Shown here: one piece after another, positions 35,749 to 45,057 of the stretch | Layout of the letters: the number at the start of each line of letters is the position of its first letter | Numbering within the stretch: the stretch's first letter is position 1 | Source: Bdellovibrionales bacterium | GTDB lineage: Bacteria; Bdellovibrionota; Bdellovibrionia; Bdellovibrionales; UBA1609 | Length of the DNA: 62,443 nucleotides | Assembly: GCA_020630675.1 (NCBI GenBank) | Contig: JAHDIR010000013.1 | Span: 1 to 62,443 of the forward strand | Reading direction: 5' to 3' | Notes under the pieces: model-generated | Seen by the model: the letters and a program-made list of their open reading frames with translations, nothing else | Told to the model about the DNA's origin: nothing | The model's database searches: none | Made by a program: the position numbers and the translations under genes

Positions 35749-36567
35749 TTAAACAGACACTTCAAAGTCTCTAAGGGCGCTGTTTAAAGATGTTTTTTTA
35801 TCTGTTCCCTCGCTACGTTTTCCAATAATAAGGGCGGCGGGCACACCAAAGCGACCTGCAGCAAAATCTTTATTGATGGTACCAGGAATAACGACACTGT
35901 TTTTGGGGACTCTACCTTTATAGGTTGTTGCCTCAGGAGTGGTAACGTCAATAATTTTTGTGCTGGCAGTAATGGTTACCCCAGCTCCAAGAACGGCTCC
36001 TTCTTCGACAATAGCTCCTTCAACGACAATACAGCGACTGCCAATAAAAGCATTGTCTTCAATAATAACTGGGGTGGCTTGCAAGGGCTCCAAAACACCG
36101 CCAAGGCCAACTCCGCCCGAAAGGTGAACATTTTTTCCCACTTGAGCACATGAGCCAACAGTCGCCCATGTATCAACCATAGTGCCACTGTCGACATAAG
36201 CACCAATGTTAACATAAGAAGGCATCAAAATAGCGCCAGGGGCAACAAAGGATCCAAATCTTGCTAAAGCGTGAGGAACAACTCGAACTCCTTCAGATCC
36301 ATTCCACTTTTTTAGGGGAACTTTGTCATAAAAATTGAGGTCTTCGCAAGAAATAGGACCCATCTTTGCTGTTTTAAAAAACAATAAAATGGCCTGCTTA
36401 ACCCAAGAGTTAACTTGCCACTGTCCATCGTGCTTTTCGCAGACTCTTAGTTTTCCATCATTAAGTTCGCTAATAACTGTTTGTATGAGGTCGAGATTTT
36501 TTTGGTCTTTTAAAAGCTCAGGGTTGTCTGCGGATTGGGAAAATAGAACTTCAATATCATTTTGCAT
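35749..36567 (-). CDS. dapD: 2,3,4,5-tetrahydropyridine-2,6-dicarboxylate N-succinyltransferase
   Basis: A 272-residue DapD that succinylates tetrahydrodipicolinate in the DAP/lysine pathway. The centre is a left-handed beta-helix with repeating hexapeptides (IGAYVDSGTMVDTWATVGSCAQVG), and GVLEPLQATPVIIEDNAFIGSRC and the C-terminal PAALIIGKRS agree with the family. It is co-oriented with the MpaA-like gene 23 bp upstream, which places peptidoglycan-derived DAP recycling and DAP synthesis side by side. Confidence 0.95.
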   Translation of the reverse strand: MQNDIEVLFSQSADNPELLKDQKNLDLIQTVISELNDGKLRVCEKHDGQWQVNSWVKQAILLFFKTAKMGPISCEDLNFYDKVPLKKWNGSEGVRVVPHALARFGSFVAPGAILMPSYVNIGAYVDSGTMVDTWATVGSCAQVGKNVHLSGGVGLGGVLEPLQATPVIIEDNAFIGSRCIVVEGAIVEEGAVLGAGVTITASTKIIDVTTPEATTYKGRVPKNSVVIPGTINKDFAAGRFGVPAALIIGKRSEGTDKKTSLNSALRDFEVSV

Positions 36568-36590
36568 GGAGGAATCCTTGTAAATGCCTT

Positions 36591-37259
36591 TTAAAAGCGT
36601 TTTTCAGTTGTTTTTAAACCTTCTAAAATGGCGGGTAAATGAGTTTTAATGATTTCTTTTTCATCAATATTTCTTTCTATCTCGTAGGTCAAGGTGGGCA
36701 TGTCTCTTTCTAGTCCGCAGTAGGTTCCTAAGCAGCCCGGAGTGGGGTAACCAATAGAGTCTTGAATTTCATATTGTGTAATCTTGGCAATGGTTTCTGC
36801 TTCGGGCTTACAATTTCCGTTCGTATTAAGAAGTGGTTTCCAAGAGTGCAAAGTAAGAACAAATTGAGGTTTATGAATCTTTAGCCAGTCGACGAGGCCT
36901 TGGTTTTCAGGCTCACTGCAAGGTTCAGGTCCTGGGTTGTAGTCTTCTTTTGCGACTTCCGGGCTCCAGTCGTTAGTTGGAAGGTTTCTGTTTAAATCGA
37001 TACTTCGGGCGTTTTTTCGCTGACCTCTTAATATGCCATCGACATTAAACTCAGGAACAATGGTTAATTGAAGCTTGTATGTAAAAGATTCCATAAATTT
37101 TCCAAAAAGAGCTTTGGCAGCAAAAACTCCTTCCCATTCGTTGCCGTGCACTCCACCTAAAATAAGCACTTTGGGCCCATTATTGCCAAAGTTATGGCCA
37201 GTAATTGGCAGTTGATTAACGCTTTTAGAGAATATAAAACTTTTCACGTGAGTCTCCAT
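36591..37259 (-). CDS. mpaA: M14-family murein peptide amidase, MpaA-like
   Basis: A 222-residue zinc carboxypeptidase of the M14 fold. Zinc ligands sit in GGVHGNEWEG (HxxE) and LTLHSW (His); substrate residues are in RNLPTNDW, and a Glu in TYEIE would be the base. SEPENQ...WLKIHKP and GYPTPGCLGTYCG match E. coli MpaA, which cuts the gamma-D-Glu-meso-DAP bond of imported murein peptides. Next to dapD and lysC, this fits salvage of DAP from prey or own peptidoglycan. No signal peptide, so cytoplasmic. Confidence 0.82.
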   Translation of the reverse strand: METHVKSFIFSKSVNQLPITGHNFGNNGPKVLILGGVHGNEWEGVFAAKALFGKFMESFTYKLQLTIVPEFNVDGILRGQRKNARSIDLNRNLPTNDWSPEVAKEDYNPGPEPCSEPENQGLVDWLKIHKPQFVLTLHSWKPLLNTNGNCKPEAETIAKITQYEIQDSIGYPTPGCLGTYCGLERDMPTLTYEIERNIDEKEIIKTHLPAILEGLKTTEKRF

Positions 37260-37276
37260 AGTGTAGTGTTTTTTGC

Positions 37277-38509
37277 ATGAACTCGATGAAAACCCAATCT
37301 TCTGTTGTGGTCAAGAAATTTGGTGGAACATCTGTAGGCTCGATTGAGCGTATAGAACAAGTGGCTGAGCGCGTTTTAGGTGATACAAGAAAAGGGCAAA
37401 AGCCCATTCTTGTTGCCTCGGCAATGTCTGGTGAAACCAATCGCCTAGTTTCTTTGGCTAGTGAAATTAATCCCGCTTACCGAGGGGAAGCTTACGATAT
37501 GTTGCTAGCCTCTGGTGAGCAAGTTTCGATCTCTCTTTTGGCTATGGCCTTAGAAAAAAGAGGGCTTAAACCTGAGCCGCTTTTAGCCTATCAGCTGGGT
37601 ATTCAAACCGACTCTTTGTTCTCTAAAGCAAGAATATTAAGTGTAAATCATGAAAAAATGAATAGCATCATCGCAGCGGGAAAAATTCCTATTGTTGCAG
37701 GCTTTCAGGGTGTCAATGAGATACATAAAATCACAACTCTCGGTCGTGGTGGGTCAGATACCACAGCCGTGGCTTTAGCCGCAGCCATTGGTGCTGACTC
37801 TTGTGAAATTTACACAGATGTTCCTGCTGTATTTTCAGCAGATCCGAGGTTAGTTCCCAAAGCTAAAGAGCTTCCTGTTTTGCGTTATGATGAAATGATG
37901 GAAATGGCCTCTTTAGGTTCTAAGGTGCTTCACTTTCGTTGTGTAGAGTTGGCGGCTAAATATAAAATTAAAATTCATTTAAGATCTACCTTTGAAAAGC
38001 GTGAAGGAACTTGGATTGTTCCAGAGGAGGAAGCTATGGAAAACCCCGTCGTGTCTGCTGTCACACATGAGCCTTTAACGGCCGTGATTAAGCTCTTCCC
38101 TGTTCCTAAAGGTACAGGGTTTTTGGCTGACCTATTTGATAAGTTATCAAAAAATAATGTAGTTATAGACATTATTACTCAGTCTCATAACGAGGAGGGG
38201 CAACGCTTAGCCTTTTCTTTGCCAATGGAAGATTTAGAACAAGCTAAAGAAATTATTGGTTCCTCTTATGGCGATCAAGTCAATATTTCAGTTATGCAAG
38301 ATAAGGCCAAAATCTCTATTGTTGGTGTTGGCATGAGAAACTACACTGGAGTGGCTTATCGTTTTTTTAATTGTTTAAATAAAAATGAAATTGACGTTGA
38401 TTTGGTAACAACTTCAGATATTAAAGTGAGCGCAATTATTGATAAAGATAAGCTTTCTCAAGCTGCTATTGGATTACACTCTGAATTTGGTTTGGATAAC
38501 GATCAATGA
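37277..38509 (+). CDS. lysC: Aspartate kinase
   Basis: A 410-residue monofunctional aspartate kinase. The N-terminal VVVKKFGGTSVGS (ATP/aspartate site), LGRGGSDTTAVALAA and DVPAVFSADPR are canonical; two ACT domains follow residue 265 for feedback control by lysine and/or threonine. The start is ATG 37277 or 37286. Only 17 bp separate it from the divergent mpaA-like start, so both promoters must overlap the opposite coding region. The stop overlaps lysA (ATGA). Confidence 0.95.
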   Translation: MNSMKTQSSVVVKKFGGTSVGSIERIEQVAERVLGDTRKGQKPILVASAMSGETNRLVSLASEINPAYRGEAYDMLLASGEQVSISLLAMALEKRGLKPEPLLAYQLGIQTDSLFSKARILSVNHEKMNSIIAAGKIPIVAGFQGVNEIHKITTLGRGGSDTTAVALAAAIGADSCEIYTDVPAVFSADPRLVPKAKELPVLRYDEMMEMASLGSKVLHFRCVELAAKYKIKIHLRSTFEKREGTWIVPEEEAMENPVVSAVTHEPLTAVIKLFPVPKGTGFLADLFDKLSKNNVVIDIITQSHNEEGQRLAFSLPMEDLEQAKEIIGSSYGDQVNISVMQDKAKISIVGVGMRNYTGVAYRFFNCLNKNEIDVDLVTTSDIKVSAIIDKDKLSQAAIGLHSEFGLDNDQ

Positions 38510-39747
38510 GCTTTACTTATAAAGACAATAATTTAGGTGTTTCCCAGTCTGAAAACTTTTTTTCTTTGTCATCATTTTCTAAAAATCATGATGAGCCTTT
38601 TTATATTTACGACTTAGACGGAATTGTTGAGAGGTTTAATGTTTTTAAGTCTGGATTTTCGTCTTTGGAAAACAATTTGAGGGTTCATTATGCGATGAAG
38701 GCTAACTCCAATAAAATTGTATTGTCGGCTTTAAAAAAAGAAGGGGCTAGGGTAGATGTTGTATCTTTGGGTGAAATTAAACTAGCACTCAGTTGTGGCT
38801 TTGAGCCAGCTGATATTGTTTTTTCAGGTGTTGGCAAGTCTGTTAAAGAAATCACTGAAGCTTTAAAATTAGGTATTTACCAAATAAACATTGAGAGTGT
38901 TGCTGAGCTAGAGCGAATAGGATCAATAGCTTCACAGTTAGGTGTTGTTGCTCCAGTGGCTGTTAGATTTAACCCTGATGTTAACCCTGAAACGCACCCG
39001 TATATTACGACGGGTTTTCGCGAAAATAAATTTGGACTTAACTTTTCAGAAATACCTCGTATCGATGATGTGAAAAAAAAGTTTAATGATAATATCCGTC
39101 TTCAAGGTTTGAGCATTCATATTGGTTCGCAAATTCGTAACAACACAAGTTTTGTCGATGCTTTAGAAAAAACGCTTAAGCATTTATATTTGCTAGAAAA
39201 AAATAAATGCTGGAATATTCAAAGTTTAGATATTGGTGGGGGAGTTGGAATTCACTATGACAACCCTGATGCCTATTCAGATCATGAGCTTATGCAAGAT
39301 TATTCTAGTAAAATGGTAGAGGCCTTAAGCGGTGTAAATTCAGCTATAGATATTATTTGTGAACCCGGCCGAGTGATTGTTGGTCGTTTTGGCTGTTTAA
39401 TGACTAAGGTGGAGTATATAAAACAAAATGAGTTTAAAAACTTTGCAATTGTTAACTCAGGCATGCATCACTTAATGCGACCATGTTTGTACAATGCTCA
39501 ACATACCATTTTGCCAGTCGTTAAAGTCGATGGTCCATGTAAGCAAGTTTTGTACGATGTGGTCGGGCCCATTTGTGAGTCTTCAGATGTTGTTGGACAT
39601 GATCGCTTGTTGCCAGAACTACAGCAGGGTGATTGGCTCGGGGTTATGGATGCTGGGGCCTATGGTTTTGTGATGGCTAGTCATTATAATCAACACGAGC
39701 TTCCACAAGAAATTGTTGTGCAGAACGGGCAAGTCATTTTTAGTTAA
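38506..39747 (+). CDS. lysA: Diaminopimelate decarboxylase
   Basis: PLP-dependent enzyme of 413 residues converting meso-DAP to L-lysine. PLP-lysine in HYAMKANSN, the conserved ESVAELERI, HIGSQI, GGGVGIHY and CEPGRVIV (substrate-binding Glu-Pro-Gly-Arg), and CESSDVVG near the C-terminus with the active-site Cys. Translationally coupled to lysC. With dapD and the MpaA-like gene, this locus handles most of aspartate-to-lysine and DAP turnover. Confidence 0.97.
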   Translation: MSFTYKDNNLGVSQSENFFSLSSFSKNHDEPFYIYDLDGIVERFNVFKSGFSSLENNLRVHYAMKANSNKIVLSALKKEGARVDVVSLGEIKLALSCGFEPADIVFSGVGKSVKEITEALKLGIYQINIESVAELERIGSIASQLGVVAPVAVRFNPDVNPETHPYITTGFRENKFGLNFSEIPRIDDVKKKFNDNIRLQGLSIHIGSQIRNNTSFVDALEKTLKHLYLLEKNKCWNIQSLDIGGGVGIHYDNPDAYSDHELMQDYSSKMVEALSGVNSAIDIICEPGRVIVGRFGCLMTKVEYIKQNEFKNFAIVNSGMHHLMRPCLYNAQHTILPVVKVDGPCKQVLYDVVGPICESSDVVGHDRLLPELQQGDWLGVMDAGAYGFVMASHYNQHELPQEIVVQNGQVIFS

Positions 39748-39923
39748 AATAGCTGGCTAGAGTAATGAAAAAAAGTAACTTAATTTTTATTGTTGTTTTA
39801 AAAAGATATTACTTTTTAAGTAACTGATAACTTTACTTTTATTTCTTGAATTTGGGTCATTTGACAATAGCCATAAGCTAAGTATACCGTGCTTATCACA
39901 AAACAAAAGCTTAGGAGGCTTCA

Positions 39924-40292
39924 ATGGCAGTTATCAAATTCTTTACAATTTTTATGTTGTTTATATTTAGTTCAAGCAATGCACTCGCTTGCCGGCCTAA
40001 TAATAAGCAAGTTAAAAATAATCTAATAGAGATAGCTAAAGAATCTCTTTTAGTTAATGACATTTCGGAATACGAATTAGACCCTAATTCAATAGGCCTA
40101 AAATCTCGATATTTGGTTTCTGATTCAGGTATTGACTGCCCAGACTATCATGAAATTAGTTTTATATTGAAGCTAGATGATGAGCAGACTGACAAACTAA
40201 ACTGTCATCGCAAGGTATTTGCAACTGATGGAATTTTAGGTAAAAAGGGTCTTGTTTCAAAAAAGATTTGTCGCCCCATTGTTGAGTTATAA
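39924..40292 (+). CDS. Small secreted protein, ACR-family with the 53.6 kb gene
   Basis: A 122-residue exported protein: signal peptide ending ALA-C, then ACRPNNKQVKN, two more Cys (IDCPDYHE, KLNCHRK) and a Cys near the end. It shares its layout with the 130-residue product starting at 53653: a mature ACR start, a KN/KND after about ten residues, a mid-protein C-P, and F-I...D...L...C. They appear to be distant paralogues of a small periplasmic or secreted fold. AGGAGG lies about six bases upstream of ATG. Confidence 0.7.
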   Translation: MAVIKFFTIFMLFIFSSSNALACRPNNKQVKNNLIEIAKESLLVNDISEYELDPNSIGLKSRYLVSDSGIDCPDYHEISFILKLDDEQTDKLNCHRKVFATDGILGKKGLVSKKICRPIVEL

Positions 40293-40426
40293 AACACATT
40301 CATCAACTGACCCTAATTCACTTTCTGAAGAACCATTATCTAGACTTTGAAAGTGCTAACGAAGATATAATTGTTGAAGTGGTCATTGGACTTTCTCAAA
40401 GCTCTAAAGATAGTCACCTTAAATAA
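40286..40426 (+). other. Coding-like frame without a standard start
   Basis: An open frame of about 46 codons downstream of the secreted protein reads like protein (HFLKNHYLDFES, EDIIVEVVIGLSQSSK) but contains no ATG, GTG or TTG before it. It may be a decayed gene end or chance; the rest of 40427-40489 is AT-rich. Confidence 0.2.
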
Positions 40427-40489
40427 TCTAACCTCTAGTTATTAATCTGTTAAAAATATATTTTAAAATTTTTTAAACCTGACTAGAAG

Positions 40490-41077
40490 TTAATATTTAA
40501 ATTCTTTTTTTAAACGGCTGAAGGCTTCTGGGGTTATTCCTAAAAACGAGGCAATATCTTTGCTTGTAATTTTGTGATGGCATTCCTTGTATTCTTTTAA
40601 AAACTCAGTGTAGCGTTCACTGGCACTTAACATAAGTAGTTGATATTCTCTTTGCTCTCTGGCAATGAAGTGTTTTTCTAATAAAGTTCTAGAGATTCTC
40701 TCCCAGCATATGTGTCTGGGGTAAAGATTTTGGTATTCACGAAAATTAAAAGTTATGATTTCGGTATCCTCTAGGGCGGTGATATCAACCTTGGAAGATT
40801 CATTCATGAGTATGGACGAGTAAGCTCCGCTGAGTTGACCTGCTCTTCCAAAGTAGTGCACGAATTCTTTGCCAGCGCTAGAGGTATAACTTCTTTTTAC
40901 CATGCCTGAAATAATTAATCCCATATTTGAGCTAAAATCACCAGCTTGAATAATGACTTGGTTTTTTTTGAATTTAGCCAGCTTACAATGTTTTTCAAAC
41001 TGTTCCCATTCAGAATCTGGCATATTACTCACAGATTTAAAAAAATCTTTTAAAATTAAAATTTTTAATGAGTTCAT
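40490..41077 (-). CDS. Crp/Fnr family transcription regulator
   Basis: About 195 residues: cyclic-nucleotide-binding-like beta-roll (residues 20-120), dimer helix, and a C-terminal winged HTH (SKDIASFLGITPEAFSRLKKEF). The recognition helix has Glu-x-x-Ser-Arg (EAFSR), the FNR pattern that reads TTGAT half-sites. No N-terminal Cys cluster for [4Fe-4S] and no cAMP-contact motif are visible, so its signal is unknown. The start is ATG 41077; a TTG at 41134 adds 19 residues. It lies downstream of the GH3/ketosynthase genes whose leader has FNR-type boxes, so it may control them. Confidence 0.85.
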   Translation of the reverse strand: MNSLKILILKDFFKSVSNMPDSEWEQFEKHCKLAKFKKNQVIIQAGDFSSNMGLIISGMVKRSYTSSAGKEFVHYFGRAGQLSGAYSSILMNESSKVDITALEDTEIITFNFREYQNLYPRHICWERISRTLLEKHFIAREQREYQLLMLSASERYTEFLKEYKECHHKITSKDIASFLGITPEAFSRLKKEFKY

Positions 41078-41192
41078 AAAGGCCCTGTTCCAAAGTTTTA
41101 ACAGGAACCTAACTATTTTTAATATATATTTCAATGTTTACCTGCACTTCTTTGGTTAATTAGATAAGAAAATAAATATGGGTTGGTGATAT

Positions 41193-41207
41193 GTGAAATA
41201 TATTCAC
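41193..41207. promoter_or_regulatory. Inverted repeat GTGAA-N5-TTCAC upstream of the Crp/Fnr gene
   Basis: GTGAA and TTCAC are separated by five bases, 115 bp before the regulator's start, with an adjacent TAGATCAC. It resembles a Crp-type operator. Autoregulation is possible but unproven. Confidence 0.3.
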
Positions 41208-41297
41208 TTTCTAGATCACATAAATTCATAAACCAAGCCTTATGGCTACTGTTCATGGCATTGCTTGAAGAGCCCCTAGTAACGAAAAAAATTTTTA

Positions 41298-42764
41298 TTA
41301 AACCTTGCTAAAGCGAGACATTTTATTTTGACCACCAAATTTTCCTTTTGTTTCTAAATATTTATATAACTCATCTTTTTTATAAAAGATTATCTTAGAT
41401 GCTCCGATGTGATTTCCATGAATTAAATCTCTATAATAAGAGTTTATATCCATTAGGCTTTGATCAAGAATAAAGCTGATGTTTTCAGGCTGTTTTGATT
41501 TATTATTCAGTTCAATGTGCCATTGGTAATATGGCTTTTTATTTGCTTGAATGACAGGCTTGATAAAATAGTCAACCATAGTGATATTTAGTTTTTGTAG
41601 AGTAGAGCTCATGGCTTTGTCTATTTCTTCTTCAGAAAGATGCTCTCCAAAAAAAGACAAGCTATGACCTTGTCTTTTTATGAATTTAAATTTGTAGGGA
41701 TTTGTTTGCGTAAACTGGATAATATCATCCGATAAATAGCCATATAAACCGCTCAAAGAACTAATGATAATTACATAGTTAACTCCTAATTGGATTTCTT
41801 TTAGGCAGCAACGATCTTGCCACCTATTTTGTTTCAAACTCTCTGTTGAGATAAATTCATAAAAAATGCCGGACTGTGGGTTGAGAGTAAAGTCAGGGTC
41901 GTTGGGGTTGTGTCTAAGCCCAATGAACCCCTCTGAACTGGCAAAACTTTCTAGGCGAGTGATTTTTCTTTCTTTGAATATACTTTCAAATGCACTTTTG
42001 TAAGGAGTGTACGACGCACCTCCTTGAATGTAATAATTTAAATTTGGGTAAATTTCATGACATGGTTTTTTTAGTAACTCTTCAGATCGTCTAAGAAAAT
42101 GTAATACCCAGGGCGGAACACCTGCAATGAGCTTAAGCTCTTTGTGAGGGCATTCTTTAATGATTTGGTCCAGTTTTTTACCCCAGTTACTAATACAATT
42201 GGTTTTATAACTTGGGATCTTTTTAGATTTAAGAAATTGAGGCGTGTAATGATGAGTGATTCCTGACAGTCGACCACTCGGAACACAGTTTGTTCTATTT
42301 AACTCAGGTGACCCTTGTAAATAGAGAATTTTTCCGGACAATATGTCAACATCCTCTGTCTGGCCTATGTAGTTTAAAAGCAAAGACTTTCCAGAAGAAA
42401 TATATTTTTTTAAATGTTTTCGGCTAATAGGGATGATTTTTTTGCCAGACAGCGTGCCTGAGGTTTCGGCAAATACTTCGGTGCCTTGGTTTGTTAAAAT
42501 ATTTTTTTCACCGCAGCTAATAAGTTGAATATACTTTAAGAGTTCATCATATTTCTTAAGTGGAACATTTCTTTTATAATCCGAATAACTTTTGATGTCT
42601 GTGAAGTTATGTTCTTGGCCAAATTTTGTGTTTTTTCCATTTTTAATAATATTTTTTAGTTGTTTGCTTTGAAGCTGGTGTATATTTTTAAGGTCACTAC
42701 AGTAAGAAGTGAAGACCTTCTTACTGTAGTGTTTAATTAAAAAATTAACTGATAAAAAACTCAT
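41298..42764 (-). CDS. GH3 auxin-responsive-promoter family ligase
   Basis: About 488 residues of the GH3 family, ANL-superfamily enzymes that adenylate an acyl acid and join it to an amine or amino acid. Recognisable segments: KLKNIIKNGKNTKFGQEH near the N-terminus, VFAETSGTLSGKK (phosphate/ATP loop), and LESFASSEGFIGL around the adenine-pocket region. I start at ATG 42764 with AGGA about ten bases upstream; the frame opens earlier at 42866 inside the neighbouring gene. Twenty-five bp separate it from the ketosynthase fusion, so it probably conjugates that enzyme's product. Confidence 0.85.
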   Translation of the reverse strand: MSFLSVNFLIKHYSKKVFTSYCSDLKNIHQLQSKQLKNIIKNGKNTKFGQEHNFTDIKSYSDYKRNVPLKKYDELLKYIQLISCGEKNILTNQGTEVFAETSGTLSGKKIIPISRKHLKKYISSGKSLLLNYIGQTEDVDILSGKILYLQGSPELNRTNCVPSGRLSGITHHYTPQFLKSKKIPSYKTNCISNWGKKLDQIIKECPHKELKLIAGVPPWVLHFLRRSEELLKKPCHEIYPNLNYYIQGGASYTPYKSAFESIFKERKITRLESFASSEGFIGLRHNPNDPDFTLNPQSGIFYEFISTESLKQNRWQDRCCLKEIQLGVNYVIIISSLSGLYGYLSDDIIQFTQTNPYKFKFIKRQGHSLSFFGEHLSEEEIDKAMSSTLQKLNITMVDYFIKPVIQANKKPYYQWHIELNNKSKQPENISFILDQSLMDINSYYRDLIHGNHIGASKIIFYKKDELYKYLETKGKFGGQNKMSRFSKV

Positions 42765-42789
42765 AAAATTCTTTTCCTGCCTGCAGCCA

Positions 42790-44691
42790 TTAGTAGTTAT
42801 TGATTTCTTCAAGTTGTAAAAGGTAAAGTCTGGCCGTGGTTTTAGCTGTTTTAATAATTTCATCAACCAATTCAGATGTTAAAGGAGCTTGTGCAATAAT
42901 ACTCTCTATAGGTGAAGTGATATTTTCATCTTCATGAGTTGCATGGTGAGTTAAAAATGTGAGCTGGTTATCTGTTAAATTCAACTGTTCGCCAATTTGT
43001 GTTTTCCACTTTGTACACACTTTAGAGCTAAGGCCTTCGATAATGTACATTGCGCCTAACATACAGAAAGGATTCTTTTTAGAGGCTTCTTGCAACATAT
43101 AAGCATTAAGAGCTTCTGATCCAATATTTCTTTCGGCATTTTCAATGTCTTCAATCTTACCTCCAACGCTCACATAGTCATGATCCAATTGGCCGTAGTC
43201 TTTGTGTCCGTAAAGAGCGTGCTTGAAGGCAAAAGAGCGAAAATCAAAATAGTCTTTACTAATGTTAGAGATCATGCGAGCTATCCAGGCATTACCTTCA
43301 ATAACTTGTGGGCGTAGATTAAGAAGTAGATTTTTATAAGCCTCTATGGTGAATTGAGACTTATTAAGTTTGTTAACGATATTTATACTATTCAGCTTAA
43401 TTTCAAAATCAATCCAAGTTGAGCCTAAATTTCTAACTAATTTTTCAGTGAGTTTATTGTTCGCAAAGTCACCACTAAATTGAGGGGCTGTCACATTTTT
43501 TTGATTTACTGACATCTCTGTTTTTGTTTTGGTGTTTGAATCAGTATTATCAACTACGGTACAAAGCATGTAAGAAGAAATGAATCGTCCGCTTTCTGGT
43601 ACTTGGCAAAGTATTTTTGCACCAGCTTTCAAGTCTTTTGTTTTTAAAAACTCATCAAGCATTATAAATATTGATGCTGCACCTGTGTTTCCTCTTTCAT
43701 AAAGGTTTGTGTACCACTTTTCTTCAGGCAAATTTAAACCTGCTTTTTTCATAAAATCATGAATCTTTGACTTAAAAAAATGTGATGAGTAGTGACAGAC
43801 CATCCAGTCCAACTGGTCAAGATCAACTTTTTTGTTCTCAACTAAATCTACAAAATGCTTAACACCAATTTTTACAACATTGTCTAACATTTTAATGTCT
43901 TGTTTGAGGTTAAAATGTCCTTTAGCTGTCGACTCGAGCTCGTTTTTTTCTGTGTACCAAGTTGAAGATATTTTGCCTGTCTTTTTGTCTTTATTGCCGC
44001 CTAGATACATGCAAGTCTCGAATTGATTTGCATGAGAGCGAATGTCTACCCATTCAATCCTTAAGCTCTTGCCATTAGGCCTTGGTTTGTCTTGCAAGAT
44101 CAAAGCCCCAGCTCCATCACTTAGCATCCATCTTAAGAAGTCTGTATCAAAACCAACTCCCTTTTCTTTAACTTCTTTTTGGGCGTTGTAGCGTGTGTTT
44201 CTGAATGTTCTAGATACGAATTCACTACCAACGGCTGTAGCATTGCGTTTTGAACCCGTTTGAATCTGCATAAAAGCATTTTTAATCGCCATCATTGAGG
44301 ACGAGCAAATTCCATGGGCTGTGTTGACCTCTAGAGTTGGGCCGCCAAGCTCTCCGTGAACCATGCTGCCATGGCCGGGCGCTAAAACATCACCTAGAGT
44401 TGTGCTGGCTGAAAGTAGCTGAAGGTCATCTAAGTGTATTGGGGAATTGTCAATGGCATTTAGAATGGCGTTCTTGGCCATTTCAGCATTGGTGTGAGTG
44501 ATATTGTGGTTTTTGTCTATAGCGTAGTGTCTTAATTTAATTTGATTAGATTTTAGTATTCTTTTTTTAGACTTAGAAGGTTTATCATTAATAAGTCCTA
44601 AGTAATTTTCGATTTCCTCATTAGATATTGCTGGTCCAGGTAAGTAGTGGCCCGTTCCCGTTATAAATACGTCTTTGATTTCTTTTTTCAT
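42790..44691 (-). CDS. Ketosynthase III-like/haem-oxygenase-like diiron (HDO) fusion protein
   Basis: A 633-residue two-domain protein. Residues 1-390 form a FabH/ketoacyl synthase III-like thiolase fold with a complete triad: Cys129 in HGICSSS, His300/304 in VCHYSSHF and Asn335 in NTGAAS. Residues 405-633 form a haem-oxygenase-like helical bundle with candidate metal ligands Glu465, His491/495, Glu552 and His582-586 plus Asp588, as in HDO-type diiron oxidases. AAAGGAC precedes ATG 44691. I infer condensation of an acyl chain followed by oxidation, decarboxylation or N-oxygenation, with the GH3 ligase acting next. Confidence 0.75.
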   Translation of the reverse strand: MKKEIKDVFITGTGHYLPGPAISNEEIENYLGLINDKPSKSKKRILKSNQIKLRHYAIDKNHNITHTNAEMAKNAILNAIDNSPIHLDDLQLLSASTTLGDVLAPGHGSMVHGELGGPTLEVNTAHGICSSSMMAIKNAFMQIQTGSKRNATAVGSEFVSRTFRNTRYNAQKEVKEKGVGFDTDFLRWMLSDGAGALILQDKPRPNGKSLRIEWVDIRSHANQFETCMYLGGNKDKKTGKISSTWYTEKNELESTAKGHFNLKQDIKMLDNVVKIGVKHFVDLVENKKVDLDQLDWMVCHYSSHFFKSKIHDFMKKAGLNLPEEKWYTNLYERGNTGAASIFIMLDEFLKTKDLKAGAKILCQVPESGRFISSYMLCTVVDNTDSNTKTKTEMSVNQKNVTAPQFSGDFANNKLTEKLVRNLGSTWIDFEIKLNSINIVNKLNKSQFTIEAYKNLLLNLRPQVIEGNAWIARMISNISKDYFDFRSFAFKHALYGHKDYGQLDHDYVSVGGKIEDIENAERNIGSEALNAYMLQEASKKNPFCMLGAMYIIEGLSSKVCTKWKTQIGEQLNLTDNQLTFLTHHATHEDENITSPIESIIAQAPLTSELVDEIIKTAKTTARLYLLQLEEINNY

Positions 44692-44880
44692 TTTTTTGTC
44701 CTTTGCTCTTTTATGCAGAGCTAAAATTAGTTATTTAAAAATAATTATTAATTTGATTAAAATAATGGCGGATACAAATACGATTTTTTTAGAAAAGAAC
44801 TTAAAGTATTTTTTATTAGCTAAAACTTGAGTTCGAAAGTATTTGACCCAATAAATTATTGCGCTAGCAAACTCAGCCTT

Positions 44881-44997
44881 TCACATAAGTAGTTCGTTAA
44901 AATTTAAAGTAGCCATAATTAAAATAAAAAAAGACACTGAGGCTAAGCTAAAAAAAGATATAAATATGTTTTCAAAAAAGTTTTGGGGTATTTTCAT
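44881..44997 (-). CDS. Small single-pass membrane protein, in-frame TGA then open frame
   Basis: A 38-codon ORF with GGAG seven bases before its ATG encodes one hydrophobic segment (FFSLASVSFFILIMATL). It ends at TGA 44883-44881. The same frame stays open to TAA 44731 and would encode about 49 more residues, with a basic stretch and a second membrane helix (KKIVFVSAIILIKLIIIF), but has no start of its own. Possibilities: a real short protein, a broken two-helix gene, or stop read-through. Lies between the FNR-type boxes and the ketosynthase fusion, probably on the same transcript. Confidence 0.45.
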   Translation of the reverse strand: MKIPQNFFENIFISFFSLASVSFFILIMATLNFNELLM

Positions 44998-45057
44998 TTT
45001 TTCTCCATTGAGTAAGTAATTTCAAATCGAAGATAAGAAATTAATAATGGAAAGAAA

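Noticed and set aside
44731-44883. Selenoprotein with TGA-coded Sec
   Set aside because: No evidence of a SECIS-like hairpin was established and no Sec genes are in the window; kept only as an in-frame-stop observation.
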